DNA of 64,000 bases, taken from assembly GCA_001599755.1 (NCBI GenBank), contig BCHX01000003.1, forward strand, positions 4,549,782 through 4,613,781, written 5' to 3'. The stretch is from Gliomastix tumulicola (Eukaryota > Ascomycota > Sordariomycetes > Hypocreales > Bionectriaceae). Below, piece after piece: positions 43,512 through 54,600 of the stretch. Each line of letters opens with the position of its first letter. Within the stretch, counting starts at the first letter, position 1. The translations under genes and the position numbers were made by a program. The notes beneath the pieces were generated by a model. It was given only the letters and a program-made list of their open reading frames with translations. It made no database searches and had not been told where the DNA came from.

Positions 43512-44179
43512 CGTGACGACTGTTGTGATCTGTTGTGATGTTTTTGTGAGAAGAAGGGAGAAATTCTGGGCTTCTGGCCCTAAGGGAGACTTGCCCCAGG
43601 CGGAAATCAAATCTCTGGGCCTCGGCCCAGTCCGAAAATCAGGGCCGATGCGGCCAAACCAGATCAGGAAGCGAGTAACTCCGCCATAGAATCAGCGGAG
43701 GCTCGGACTGTGAGATTTCTCATCCAGGGCAGAATCCGAGGAAGGATTATCATGACAGCTTACGTTGTAGAGGAATCCAGGAATGTCATTGGCTTAAATG
43801 TCTGCGAGATGGCCTGCTGGTCCTGTCGCTGGCTGTCGACTGGTGGCACAGCACGTTGCAGCCCTAACAGCTCCCCACAGATCTCGTCAGCGTCCCTGTT
43901 AGCCCTCCATCAAGTTTGCCCATAAGCACTAACGCCCCAACGACTAGCACTAACAGGCCAGCAAACCAGCATGAACACGCCGAAGACCAGCATGAAAAGG
44001 CCGACCACAGACAGCCCCTGCTCATTCACGCCGTCAGCTTGCTTCGCCTTTTGCCCACTGCCATCGCATCACGATCATACTCTAGAAACAAGTATATAAG
44101 AGGGGGGTTTGCCCCAGCACTAGAAATGATTCCCAGTGGCTCCCCAGGAACTTAGCACTGCTTCAGCATCTCCTTCACC

Positions 44180-45509
44180 ATGACTCTCACAGCTCCCCCT
44201 TCACAGGTTGCCATCATTGGCGGTGGCCTGGCGGTGAGTTCGCCCTCCACGCCAGGACATCTTCATCTTCTGCTTCATTTACTAACACTCGATCTAGGGC
44301 CTCACCCTTGCTCTCGCCCTCAATGACCTAAAGATCCCGTCTACCATTTACGAGTCCCGCCCGGAGGACTTCGACCAGGGCGGCGGCATCATGCTCTCCC
44401 CCAATGCCCTCCGCGTTCTCGACAGCGTCGGTGTCTACAAGCGCATCCGCGACAAGGCCCTCCAGTTCGATGTCCTCACCTTCAAGGACGGCAGCAACGA
44501 GACAACCGACGTCTACTACTTCGGCTCCGAGGAGCTCTACGGCTACCACGCCATCCGCATCATGCGCACGGAGCTCCTGGATGAGATGAAGACTATGCTT
44601 CGCGAACGAGGCATCCCGATTCATTATGATAGCAGGCTCACTGCTGTCACCTCCGACGGACCAGATACAGTCGAGTTCACCCTGAGCAACGGTCAGACCG
44701 TATCGACAGAGCTGCTGATTGGCGCGGACGGCATTCATTCCACCGTTCGGAGCACCTTCCAGCCTCAGGTCAAGCCCATCTACGCCGGCTTCATGGGCAT
44801 CAGCGGCGTTGTGGAGCGGTCTCAGCTACGCCTTCCCGAGGGCTACAACTTCCCTGCTACCGTGATGGCAAAGCCCGGCGCGTTCCTCCTCGTTCCCCAG
44901 AAAGTGGACGGCTCGGAGCTCTTCATCGGCTCGCAGAGGCGCTTTGCCGAGCTCGACGCGGCAGGATGGGACGCCCTCAGGAAGGACAAGCAGAGGCTAT
45001 ACGACATGCTCCAGGAGAACAAGGATGATTGGCCTGATGTTGTGCAGTCAGCCCTGGAAGGCATGTCTGTGGAGCGCATGGGCTTCTGGGCCTTCTACGG
45101 TATCCCTCCCCTGCCATCCTGGCTCTCCGAGTCGAAGCGGATTATCCTCGTTGGTGACTCTGCGCACGCCATTCCCCCTACTGCTGGGCAGGGTGCAAAC
45201 CAGGCGTTTGAGGATGTACGCGCCCTGGCCACGTTGCTCTCCAAGCTGTCGCCCGACGTGCCCCTTGACAAGGCGGCTGCAAAGTGGCAGACGTACCGCC
45301 AGGCGCGTGTCAAGAAGGTGCTGGAGCTCACGCAGCAGATGAACGCAAAGAGGCTGCCCGAGTCGGAACGGGCTAAGATGCCGCCGGGGGCAATCTGGAA
45401 CGACCAGTCGCTCACCCGTGGAGATGGAGGAGAGCTGCGATGGTTGTACGATCCTGACCTGGCTGTGGAGGCTGAGAAGTGGGTGGAGGAGATCAAGACA
45501 GGCCAGTAA
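44180..45509 (+). CDS. FAD-dependent monooxygenase, group A
   Basis: Two exons, 44180-44233 and 44298-45509, give 421 aa. The intron lies within the FAD motif VAIIGGGLAGLTLALAL. ELLIGADGIHSTVRS is the DG motif, and IILVGDSAHAIPPTAGQGAN the GD motif. The sequence is closer to kynurenine/salicylate-type hydroxylases and the zeaxanthin-epoxidase group than to hxnX or hxnV. The substrate is unknown; an aromatic or pyridine ring is likely. It lies 2.1 kb beyond hxnX, with the ceramidase between. I find no copy of the cluster promoter word upstream (43512-44179), so membership in the hxn regulon is doubtful. There is no signal peptide or membrane anchor. Confidence 0.85.
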
Positions 45510-45669
45510 GGCTCACGAGAGGTGCAGCATCAGGAATGCGAGGAATCCTTTATGGGTATACCTCGCTGTGGACGATTAAGTACATCATGAACGAGTCAAA
45601 TGCCATGCTTGGGCAAGGATCTGATGCAGATCTTCGGGTTTTTCTTGTCGGTGATGTCAAAAGTATCAG

Positions 45670-46470
45670 CTACGGAAGCCACGGCAGAAGCCAAGAGCAG
45701 AGGATACAAGTCGGAGACCACAAGCTCCAACACTTCCTGTATTGATAACTTTATATTCTCTTGCGCCGAATTTGTTCTTGTGATCCCCCATCTCTCTACC
45801 GATCTGATCTTCCCGTGCGGTCGATGCAATGAACAACCTCCAATGAGCGGTAGGGGGAGCTAGCGAAGGCCCATAGGCTGTCACCCGTGTTAAGATTGGC
45901 TGAGGGTGAGGTTGAGCCACCGGCCTTGCCTCTTCCAGACGCTGCGTGAACCATGCGTGGATTACGTCCGCAATCTCAGTGCTGTTCGTCTCGAGAAACA
46001 TAAGATGCTTTACCTCCCTCTACCTCGCTTACTGGAGCTCCCGCGAGCTTGAATGCCATAGCTGCCGGGACCGCGATCCCTCTGAAGCCATGCAGTGGGA
46101 GAGCAAGACCGGTGACTGATGCCCCAGCGTATCCCGACGCAAGACCAACAGGATACGCCCGCATCCCTGGCTCGCCAGCCATCTCCATCGGCGACCGGCG
46201 CGCAGATGTAGTCCCCCTGGATGACAGGTCCTGCTGTCTTCCATTGTGTGTCGTGCGTGATCTCTGGATGGCGCTCCAGCGCCGTCCGTCTCCCCGCCTG
46301 GACGGAGCCTTGCATCATGTAGTCGTGATAGTACAGCATGCCATGAGGAAGCGCGAGAGATAGAATTGGGAGAATCAACGACGACAGTAGAAAGATACCA
46401 GCGTAACGATAGACTAACGGGCGCGCCCTGCTCGTGCCATCAAATCCTGGGGGAGAGTAGGATGGGAGTG
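45670..46470 (-). pseudogene. possible broken gene for a membrane protein
   Basis: On the minus strand a protein-like stretch follows an acceptor-like TCTCCCCCAG near 46448. It includes a hydrophobic segment, YAGIFLLSSLILPILSLALP, then YYHDYMMQGSVQAG and HDTQWKTAGPVIQGDYICAP. Near 46190 the sensible reading jumps to another frame (RAYPVGLASGYAGASVTGLA...MAFKLAGAP), which can be spliced through GTAAGC onto IADVIHAWFTQRLEEAR. The frame change and the lack of a family name suggest decay, but a missed intron is possible. Confidence is low. Confidence 0.25.
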
Positions 46471-49400
46471 GTCAGGGCAAAGCCCAGGGAAGACTTGACC
46501 TGGGTAGCCGTCTAGAGCTACCAAGCTATGCAGTAGAGATCCTCGTGCCGGTGGCGTTGGTTGAGATGGCGGACGCTCTGAGAGATTCAATCAATATCCT
46601 AACCCCCGAATATCGGTAAACTCTTGTGTGTACTGCCACCCTCGTCGAGGTAAGGGAACTCGAAAGACGGCTCCCGCACAGCCTCCATGTCAATCGAGAA
46701 CGCCCAGCTAGCGAGTTGGGGACTTCTCTGATGGTAGAGCTCTTCTATTATCAGAGGGTCGAAGGTGCCCTGCTTTGGGCACATGGGCTGCTGCAACTCG
46801 AGTGTAGTCTTCCACCCGCCTGCCTGTTCCTTGACTTTGGCTGAGTCGGAGCGGAGGATCGACATGACGATTCATATTGCGGGAATCCAATTGCAAGAAG
46901 GGTCGCTGTCGCTGCCCAAAGGTTTCCGTAGCGTAACCAGTAGAACCCAGCTACGTGGTCTCTCAATGCTCAAGTCATGGGCGCCCCAAGACCTTGACAT
47001 CGACGGTGTTGTTGACAGCTTTGTCGAGCCTGGACCAGGCGTCCGTATCAAATGTTAGGAAATCAGCCCAAGATGGAGTTTGGCAAACAGGTGACGAGGA
47101 CCATATGTTCCCTGAACGCTTTATTGTGATTCTGCGAAAGCATGTTTCAAGTCAGCAATGCTATCTACACTCCCACCGACGCCGAAACAGACTCACCATT
47201 CTTTGAGGTAAAGCAGGAGTCCAAATCATCGTCCATAGCAGTCGGTACGTCTGTCCCAGATTAACCAAGGAGATCCAGTAATTGGCCAGTCAGTCCGTCA
47301 CAAAGTCTTGTATGGCCAGTCAATGCTGCGATCGTCTGTCGAGAGCGCTTGGTGAAGACCGATTGGTACGCATCCCACGGGCGCTATTGAGTTTCCCGCA
47401 ACGGGGTCGGCAAAGAAGTCACCCTGCCGCTTTTATTTCGCAGATGGCCGTGGCAAGATGCTATGACTTTGTACGCGAGAGCTGCCGTGGAGGCCCGCGA
47501 GCATTCCGGCCAGCGCATTAGGCCGGCACCAGCCTCTCCTTCTTCAGCACGTAGTTTGTACTTGCCGTACTAGTAGGTAGAGGATGTCAATAATAGGTAT
47601 GTACATACCTGGGACTCGATTACCTTACTTGCAATGGAGCCATTGCCACACCGTCCACTTTGAAGTACAGCACCATCAACTCTCGATCATTGCGGAACGA
47701 CACCATGGGTTGGAGTACGAGCCAGGTAGTGGCCGCCTGCCTCCAACCGGACGCGTATCAAGTAGCCACCCCGTTCTTGACCAGAATGACCATTTACCAG
47801 AGAACAGCAAGGAAACATCAGGGTCAAAGCAAGAGCAGACGTGGCTCTCGAACCTCCAACTGTCTCGGGGCGTCAACGAAAACTGACGCGTCGGCGTCGG
47901 GCTGGTTGACGAGGAATAGGGACCTGTAGAAAATACCGTCGCGCAGTTTGAATGAAGTTGGAACTTACTTACTGATGTTCCTCTTCCTGTAAAGGACTCG
48001 CAAGCGTAGAGGGACGAGGAGTCGGGGGAGGAGAGAGTGTTTGGGGGCTGAAGGGAGGAAGCTTTGAGAATGGAGAAAGGCAGCTCAGTGGGGCAGATTC
48101 AACCACTGCCCTTCCTTCCTCCGTCATGCCTCAGGTTTTGAGCCCTGATCAGACTTGACGTGAGAACTGTTTGCCTGACAAGCGAATTTCATCCTCTAGC
48201 ATTCAGAATCTGCACCCCAAACACCATCTGCACCGACCAAGAAGCCTACGATTCGACGCTCAGTGCACATCATCATCTTGTCGACTTCCGCTGCGCAAAA
48301 CTCCATAGAGCCTCTGCAGCATGGCCCGTCTACACTTTTTAGCCTGCTCGTAATTGTCAGTCATCATCAAGATGCTCGCAAATACGTCGTGGTTCTGGCG
48401 GACAAAGACAGGAAGAGTGGCCTTCCTTCCTTTAGTGCAGTCTTTTGTCGACTGGACAAGTGATCTCGCAATACGGACTCTACCCTTGGCACACCCCTGT
48501 CCGATCCCCAAATCTCGCTTGCAGAATACTGGTACGATTGAAGATCAATAATATCCTTTACTGCAGTTGCCGTTGACTGACTCCCGACATTAGCACAGAA
48601 CGGTCGATTCATATGACACAGGCACGGCCCGACAACATGAGATGGGAGCCATGGTCAATACTAAAAAGAACGAGCTTCCCTTGCCAGACACGTCTTGCAC
48701 AATCATTGAGCGCCCTGGGGGAAGCTCTTGCACCCGTCGTCGGCCTGCGGGAAGGGTTTGCATGGCTCGAAGACGATGACAACTACGACTCGAGGTTCTA
48801 CGATCTTTTTGCGCTTCATTAGTCCTCGCAATTTAATATAGGAAGTCTCGTGGTGGTTAATTCTTTGGTCGGAATGAATCTACCATGGCATCTTTCAACA
48901 TGCAGCGAGGAGAGACAAGAATCTCCTCAGAGGATTCCTTCTCATGTTTTTGAAGCATCTCAACTTCCATCGCCTCGTTCTTGAGCGGGTTTCGGCAGAA
49001 AGAGGGCATACATTCACAGAGGAATGGTTGCGCCTATCTTACGATAGGGTTGGAAGGAGAATATCTTCCTCCCAGACAAGCGACCCTGGGTCTTCCTCGT
49101 TCTCCATGTATTTTAACCCGGGCAACGATTAGCTTATGAAGTCGCACCCAAAGATGGATCGGACCTTCGCTTGATACTCATTTTCCCGTGCCTCGAGAAC
49201 ATATTGAGGGAATGAAATCACCGAAGCTTCAAGACGGACTATGGTGAGACTTGTGCATCGTGAGAACGAGAAGGTCAAGCAAAGGGGAATCTTCCGCGAC
49301 AAGGGGCACGAATAGGCCTCGCCGTCGACAAACAAAACGAATGAGATACTTGGCCGCCTCAGCCCTTGTCTGCATTAATAATTGAGTCGGATTGAGCTAC

Positions 49401-49891
49401 GGATAATTAAGAGTCTAGAGGTCGTGAGCATGGAAGGTCTTGTGGGGATCACAAAATCTGTGTCGATATCACAGGTGCGGACGAGGTGTTTGTTCGCTGG
49501 ACATCTCTACCCTGCCATAATCAGTCTTAGACCATTTCTCGGTTTCATGAGGATACAAGCCCTCTCCATACTGTCAGAAGCGTGCTACTTTAGTTAAGAG
49601 GCTCTATTGTCCTGGGCCGAGAGATGGGCGACCTCGCCTGAAAGTACTTTTCTTGCGACACGATTAGCCAGTCTCTCTTCAGCGAGCCCCGAACGCGATA
49701 GCAAGTTGAGAACATCGGCAGAAAACGACCAAACTTTCACTTATTTGCGCGTGAGCCACCCTCCCAATTTTCCCTCTATTTTTTCACCTTCTGAGTCTCT
49801 CACTGACCATCCTCCTCCTAAACCATCCAGGCACCGATTCGTGAATCTAGTCCCTCTCTGCATCAAACCCTCGATTTCCCCAACATCCACC
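46471..49891. other. gene-poor stretch with scattered short ORFs
   Basis: No firm gene in 3.4 kb. Candidates noted: minus ORF 46599-46865 (88 aa, contains DMEAVREPSFEFPYLDEGG); a two-exon minus model 47197-47236 plus 46975-47111 (58 aa, ends LDKAVNNTVDVKVLGRP); minus ORF 48260-48511 (contains VRQNHDVFASILMMTDNYEQ); plus ORF 48613-48822 (ends FAWLEDDDNYDSRFYDLFALH). Each looks partly protein-like, but none has a domain. They may be remains of decayed genes. The last 250 bases are the leader of the RBR gene. Confidence 0.3.
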
Positions 49892-51538
49892 ATGTCGGAA
49901 GGCGAATCGAGCCAGCAAGGCCTCCTAGCCAAGATCAAACCGCAGTTCTTCGAACTCCTCCGCCGCGTGGAAAGAAACGACCAACCCTTCGGTCCACGTC
50001 TCGCGCTCATCCTCGAAACCAAGTGGCTCGCCGGATCCCTAATGGACCATCAGATCAGCTCATCCAGCGAAGGAGCCCTCGCCACCCTCATTCAGGAAGC
50101 CTGCAACCTGGAGAACGCAGAAGCGTCTAGCGGACGAAAGGGAAAGGGAAAGGACACAGCCCCAGACCTTGTCACCGTCCTCTTGGAGACAATGGATGCT
50201 CTCGGGATGCATGTTTCACGTTGCTCCGCGTGCTGCGAGGCGTTCGATCCGTCGACACTCAAGAACGCCCCTTGCGGAGAGCATTCATACTGTGACAACT
50301 GCATGCGCAAGGGACTCAGCTTGGCCCTGGGGGAGCGGCCTGGATCTGCGTGGCGCTGCTGCGGACACGAGATCCCCTGGCGACCTCACAGGGAGGTCCT
50401 CTCGATCGGCCTAGTCCATGCTCTAATCGAGCTCGAGCTTCGACGCGAAAAGTCGAGCAAGGTCCATTGCCACGACCCCCAATGCTCAGCCTGGATCGAC
50501 GCGAGCACCATTTTAGACAATGACATTGCAACATGTTCGAGGTGCACCAAGAGGACGTGTGTCATGTGCAGTGGTGCTGAGCACTCGGGGACAGATTGCC
50601 CGCCGCCAGACGAGAACGACCAGATGTTCCGGTCTTTGGCGATGAGGATGGGCTGGAAGGAATGTCCCAGTTGCAAGGTTATGGTTGACAACAACCTGGA
50701 CCTGATTATTACCAGTACGTCAAAACTAACTGCCATTTCCCTTCCCTCCCTTTCCTCTTCCGTGCGGAGGTTCCTGTCTGCTAACGCCAATCCGTTAGGC
50801 TGCCCGTACTGCCAGACCGGATTCTGCTTGCGATGTACCTCGACAATTCCATCATGTCGGTGCGGCCGCAACGAGCGGCGTCGCCTCGAGATTCGCCTCC
50901 GACGGGAACAAGCTCAGGACGCTTTCCGAGGACGCAGGACTGCTGCCTCGCAGAGCACGGCTCAAGCCAGCCTCACCCCTTCACGCAGTCCACGCAAGCG
51001 ACGTGCCGGGACCTCAACACGACGAAACAGGCTGAACATGCCGATCCGGCCGCGTAAGGGAACCGGATTCAACAGAGCGAACCCTGAACTGCAGCCCGGA
51101 GTAAAGGATTCAGCCACCCAGCTCGCCTTGGTTCCGGTGGACAAGCTTGGGATCGCCGAGGGTAGCTCGCAGGATCTTGCTCAGAGGAACCAGAATATCG
51201 ACTCTCTCGTTGTTGTCCCGACACAGCCGCCTGCTCAGCTAGACGGGGATATCACACTCGAAGACAAAGATGACATCTACTCTTGGTCAGGAGACGACGG
51301 TATGGAGCTTAGCAATGATCTCAACAACGCTATGAAGAACCAGTGCCTTCTCATGGAAGGGAATTTCCTTACGGGGACTGACTGTCTGGGGGACGCTCAT
51401 GAGTGGACTGACAGATGCGAAAGGCCTGTTCGCTGCCGGTGTGGGAACGGCCAGAGCTACGAGTGCTCCAGGTGCCGCGTGGTCGTCTGCGCTGGATGTT
51501 TCGACCTGCTCCTCCAGGCTGGGTCTCACCAAGACTGA
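49892..51538 (+). CDS. RBR (RING-in-between-RING) E3 ubiquitin ligase-like protein
   Basis: Two exons, 49892-50714 and 50799-51538, give 520 aa. The 84-nt intron is a multiple of three and reads through, but removing it restores the last RING (DLIITSCPYCQTGFCLRC). RING1 is at ~110-155 (CSACCEAFD, CGEHSYCDNC, WRCCG). The IBR is at ~190-235 (CHDPQCSAW, CSRCTKRTCVMC). RING2 begins ECPSCKVMVDNN; the expected catalytic cysteine region is shortened. A basic tail and a final cysteine cluster (CRCGNGQSYECSRCRVVVCAGC) follow. The start at 49892 follows a pyrimidine-rich leader; the open frame begins earlier, at 49607, without homologous sequence. It probably transfers ubiquitin, but the substrate is unknown. 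Confidence 0.83.
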   Translation: MSEGESSQQGLLAKIKPQFFELLRRVERNDQPFGPRLALILETKWLAGSLMDHQISSSSEGALATLIQEACNLENAEASSGRKGKGKDTAPDLVTVLLETMDALGMHVSRCSACCEAFDPSTLKNAPCGEHSYCDNCMRKGLSLALGERPGSAWRCCGHEIPWRPHREVLSIGLVHALIELELRREKSSKVHCHDPQCSAWIDASTILDNDIATCSRCTKRTCVMCSGAEHSGTDCPPPDENDQMFRSLAMRMGWKECPSCKVMVDNNLDLIITSTSKLTAISLPSLSSSVRRFLSANANPLGCPYCQTGFCLRCTSTIPSCRCGRNERRRLEIRLRREQAQDAFRGRRTAASQSTAQASLTPSRSPRKRRAGTSTRRNRLNMPIRPRKGTGFNRANPELQPGVKDSATQLALVPVDKLGIAEGSSQDLAQRNQNIDSLVVVPTQPPAQLDGDITLEDKDDIYSWSGDDGMELSNDLNNAMKNQCLLMEGNFLTGTDCLGDAHEWTDRCERPVRCRCGNGQSYECSRCRVVVCAGCFDLLLQAGSHQD

Positions 51539-54500
51539 CGGATTAGTAGGAGGAGGTGAGCACTGGTGGAAAATTGGCACACAGTCGCTTCACTTGGTGT
51601 GTGATCCTGGGATATTGGAGGGGAGGGGCAATGAGAGAGTCGATGAAGCACATGGTAGGCCGATACGGCGATGATGAAGTGATTTGGGTGCTGCGTTACC
51701 ACCTCCCTGGTCGAATACCTACCAGACCATCTAAGAAGGGGACGTGGGCATACCTACCTCAGTTTGATGCTATAGAATGCTGTCCCATGGCTCAGGTGAC
51801 AATAGAATCCAGTACCTTAAGTTATAAAATTGCTCTCTGCATCCCCTTGATCCCGAGTCTCCCCCCTCTGATGCTCCGCGTAAAATGCTATAGCGCAATG
51901 GATCACGGTCACCTCGAGATCTTTAGACTATGGCAATGCTGACATATAACGGTGCTCATCTGACGAACCCATACCAGATACCCATTTCTCATAAATCACT
52001 AACAGATTCACCATCTCGGTTTCCAGCGGTGAGTGCCATTACAGGGTAGGGAAGACCGGCGAGAGGCTTCATTCACGGGCCTCGCCTAAAGCGGTCTTAG
52101 TCACGAATGGCTAGCTGACGGCGCGTCGGAGAGGGGAACCATGCCGCCAAGACCTGCACTGCAACCTTGGGTGATCCGGGAGATCAAAAGTGCACGGCAA
52201 GATGGTGCCGATGCTGGCTTCATTCCAGAAGACTGGGAGGAAGAAGAAGCGGACGCCTCCCAACACGAGGTGGCGAGGGAGTAATAAACGCGGACGACAA
52301 AAGGACCTGCCTGGGAGAGAATGAGAAGGACATCGGTCACCGGATCTCGGGTCAGCGTCCTTCTGGGTGGACGTATCTGAGCCGGGAATTATCAGCAAAG
52401 TCATTAAGGGAGCGCATACGACACCATGACGTTGATGATCTGCAAACATCTTTCGCTGTTTGGAAACACAAACAACCAGATTATTGAGACGCGAACCGAC
52501 GCTATCCTGCACCAGATGTTCCAGCCGAGGGACGAGGACGAGGACGAAGAGGTGCGCCGGCGGCGACGCGGCGTCGTGGTAAGGCTGGGCGGGAGCTTGG
52601 CAGAGAGACCAAGGGCTCGATCTAACCAGAGTAAGGAGGTGCCCGTGAGGATCAAAGGGGGCATTTAGGTCGGCGATCTCAATCTTGACTCAGCTGCGAC
52701 TACCAACGGCTGCACTCTGTCGCTGCTGGGCACCAATGTACACATCATCCCTTTCTCCCCCCGCTCGTATCAACACGAAGGTTAGTACTCAAGGTTAACT
52801 CTAGCGTCTGGTGGCGGGAGCTTTGTCCAGCGAGGGCTGATAAGGCTGTGGGGAAGAAAAGCGCTGGCTCTCTCTCCACTGGAGATCCGGCATCCCTTTC
52901 ATTTTACGAAATCATGAATTGTCAATCCTTGGCCTGGGTGCAATCATCGGGCCATGGCACTGCTGCCTCGGCGCTGACGAGTTGACTGTTGACTGTTGAC
53001 TGTGGGTGGACTGGGAAGTGTGAGGGGAGAATGGCCGAGGGACTCGACCTGCTTTTGACGTGGGAATGTCTCACAGTGAGAAAATACGGCAACGGGGGTT
53101 GAGAGCGCAAATCCCCCACTTCCCTTGTACTTGTACAGCTTGCTCGCGCAGAGAGATCCGTCGCATCGGGACGCGAGCATGCTTCCGGTCTTCTAGAAAG
53201 GCGTCAGAAGACCACACACGAAGGGCGTCGTCTTCGATGGAAGGAAGGATTGGGCCAGTGGCTGATAACGGACCTGCATCCCGTCACGCAGAGGAGCCAA
53301 TCTCAAGCCTCATCATGCCGTCCTCGCCACAGCCAGCTTTCGTACCACCACTGGGACAAAAATGGAAGCTGCAAGGGCCAGTAGCTTGTTGGCGAAGGGA
53401 CGAATGAGGATTGCACGAATCCGCTTACGCCGTGGCAGCTAATGAGCCTAATATGCAGTCAAAAGACCTGGTCAGCGTGGCCAAAGGAAGACGATGCCTG
53501 AGGGTCTTGGACTGTTAGCCTATAAATGATGTGTGGGTGGGCATAATGTGGAATCAAGCCATCGCTCCCTAACCTATGCCGGGATTCAATTGGCAGCCCG
53601 GATACGCCGTTCATCTGTAGTCTCTTGGCCCTTCCGTAGAGCGGGGAGAATAAGAAAAAAAGGTACCTCGAGCAAAAGATCCCCTGAAGCTGGGCGGGCT
53701 GGGCGTGTGCGGGTGAGAGGACCAGCAAGGCGAGAGAGGGCAGATGCAGAGGCAATAGTCAGCCAATTGCCGGCCTGGAGACGCCACTATTGGCTGTTGG
53801 CGGTGGGATTTTCAGGGTGCCGCAGGCCAATTGCCGACCACTAGAACAGCAACGCGGGGAAGAAGACACTGTCGACATTCATGCTTGAGAAGGGGGAAAT
53901 TCACCCGAGCAACGACGAGTTTTCTGGAGCAAACAAACAAACGGAAAAAAAGGAAGAAAATGGCACCGATGTAACCTCGCGGCTCAAGCCCGTCACTGGC
54001 TCTGCAGACTGCCCGCAGCCAGCGTGCCCAAAAATGCACATCCCTACCCCTGGGAGCTTGGAGCTCCAAGCTTGGGATCTTTGCATCTCTGCCCATCCTC
54101 CTCTCCCAGGCCCACAACTTTCTGCTCTCGCCGACTGAGTCGTGCCCGCTCCCAGCAGCCGGACACGCGCCAACTCGTGCCCCCAGACTCTGAAAGGCAG
54201 GAGGAGAGGTGAGCTCTGCCAGGCTCTGGCTTACGTTCCCCAAGCTCGGGTACCGCACGCACGCACACCCTTTCCCTATCGCGTCGTCGCTGGGGCTTCC
54301 TATCCGGGCAACGCGCGAGCCAAACTGCATGCCAAGGTGATCGCGGCCGACCGAAGCCATCTGTGCCGCCTGTTCGCTTCGCTGGAGTGCGAATATGTGA
54401 CCTGCTAGCGAGGGTGGCCAGGCAGGCTGCTGGTCGTGCGAGCGACCCCGACGAGAGACGCGCCTGGCAGAGATATAAAGATCGACACTCCTCCCCTCCC

Positions 54501-54600
54501 GACCTTCTCGTGGTTCTCCCCTTTCCTCCCTCACCTGCTTCTCTTACCACAGGCTACCTCTTGTCAAGTTCAACTTCTTCTCCTCTCCCCCACAGTCAAG
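51539..54600. other. long intergenic region with the promoter of the LVIVD-type gene
   Basis: Three kilobases without a supported gene. ORFs at 52111-52512, 53060-53407 and 53812-54534 have no motifs and unlike codon use. GTTGACTGTTGACTGTTGACTG at 52982-53002 is a 7-bp unit repeated three times. Near 54475 the promoter of the next gene has a TATAAA-type box, and 54488-54600 is a CT-rich leader. Confidence 0.4.
54473..54479 (+). promoter_or_regulatory. TATA box of the LVIVD-type gene
   Basis: ATATAAA within agatataaagatcg lies 122-128 bp before the start codon. A long pyrimidine-rich leader follows (CTCCTCCCCTCCC ... CTTCTCTTACC). This pairing is common in strongly expressed fungal genes. Confidence 0.5.

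Noticed and set aside
53112..53121. AAGTGGGGGAT on the minus strand, resembling the hxn promoter word
   Set aside because: It lacks the GAGTG core, lies over 1.4 kb from any start codon and is far from the cluster; treated as chance.
53812..54534. Minus ORF of 240 aa
   Set aside because: It covers the TATA box and leader of the LVIVD-type gene, is rich in R, G and S, and has no motif.
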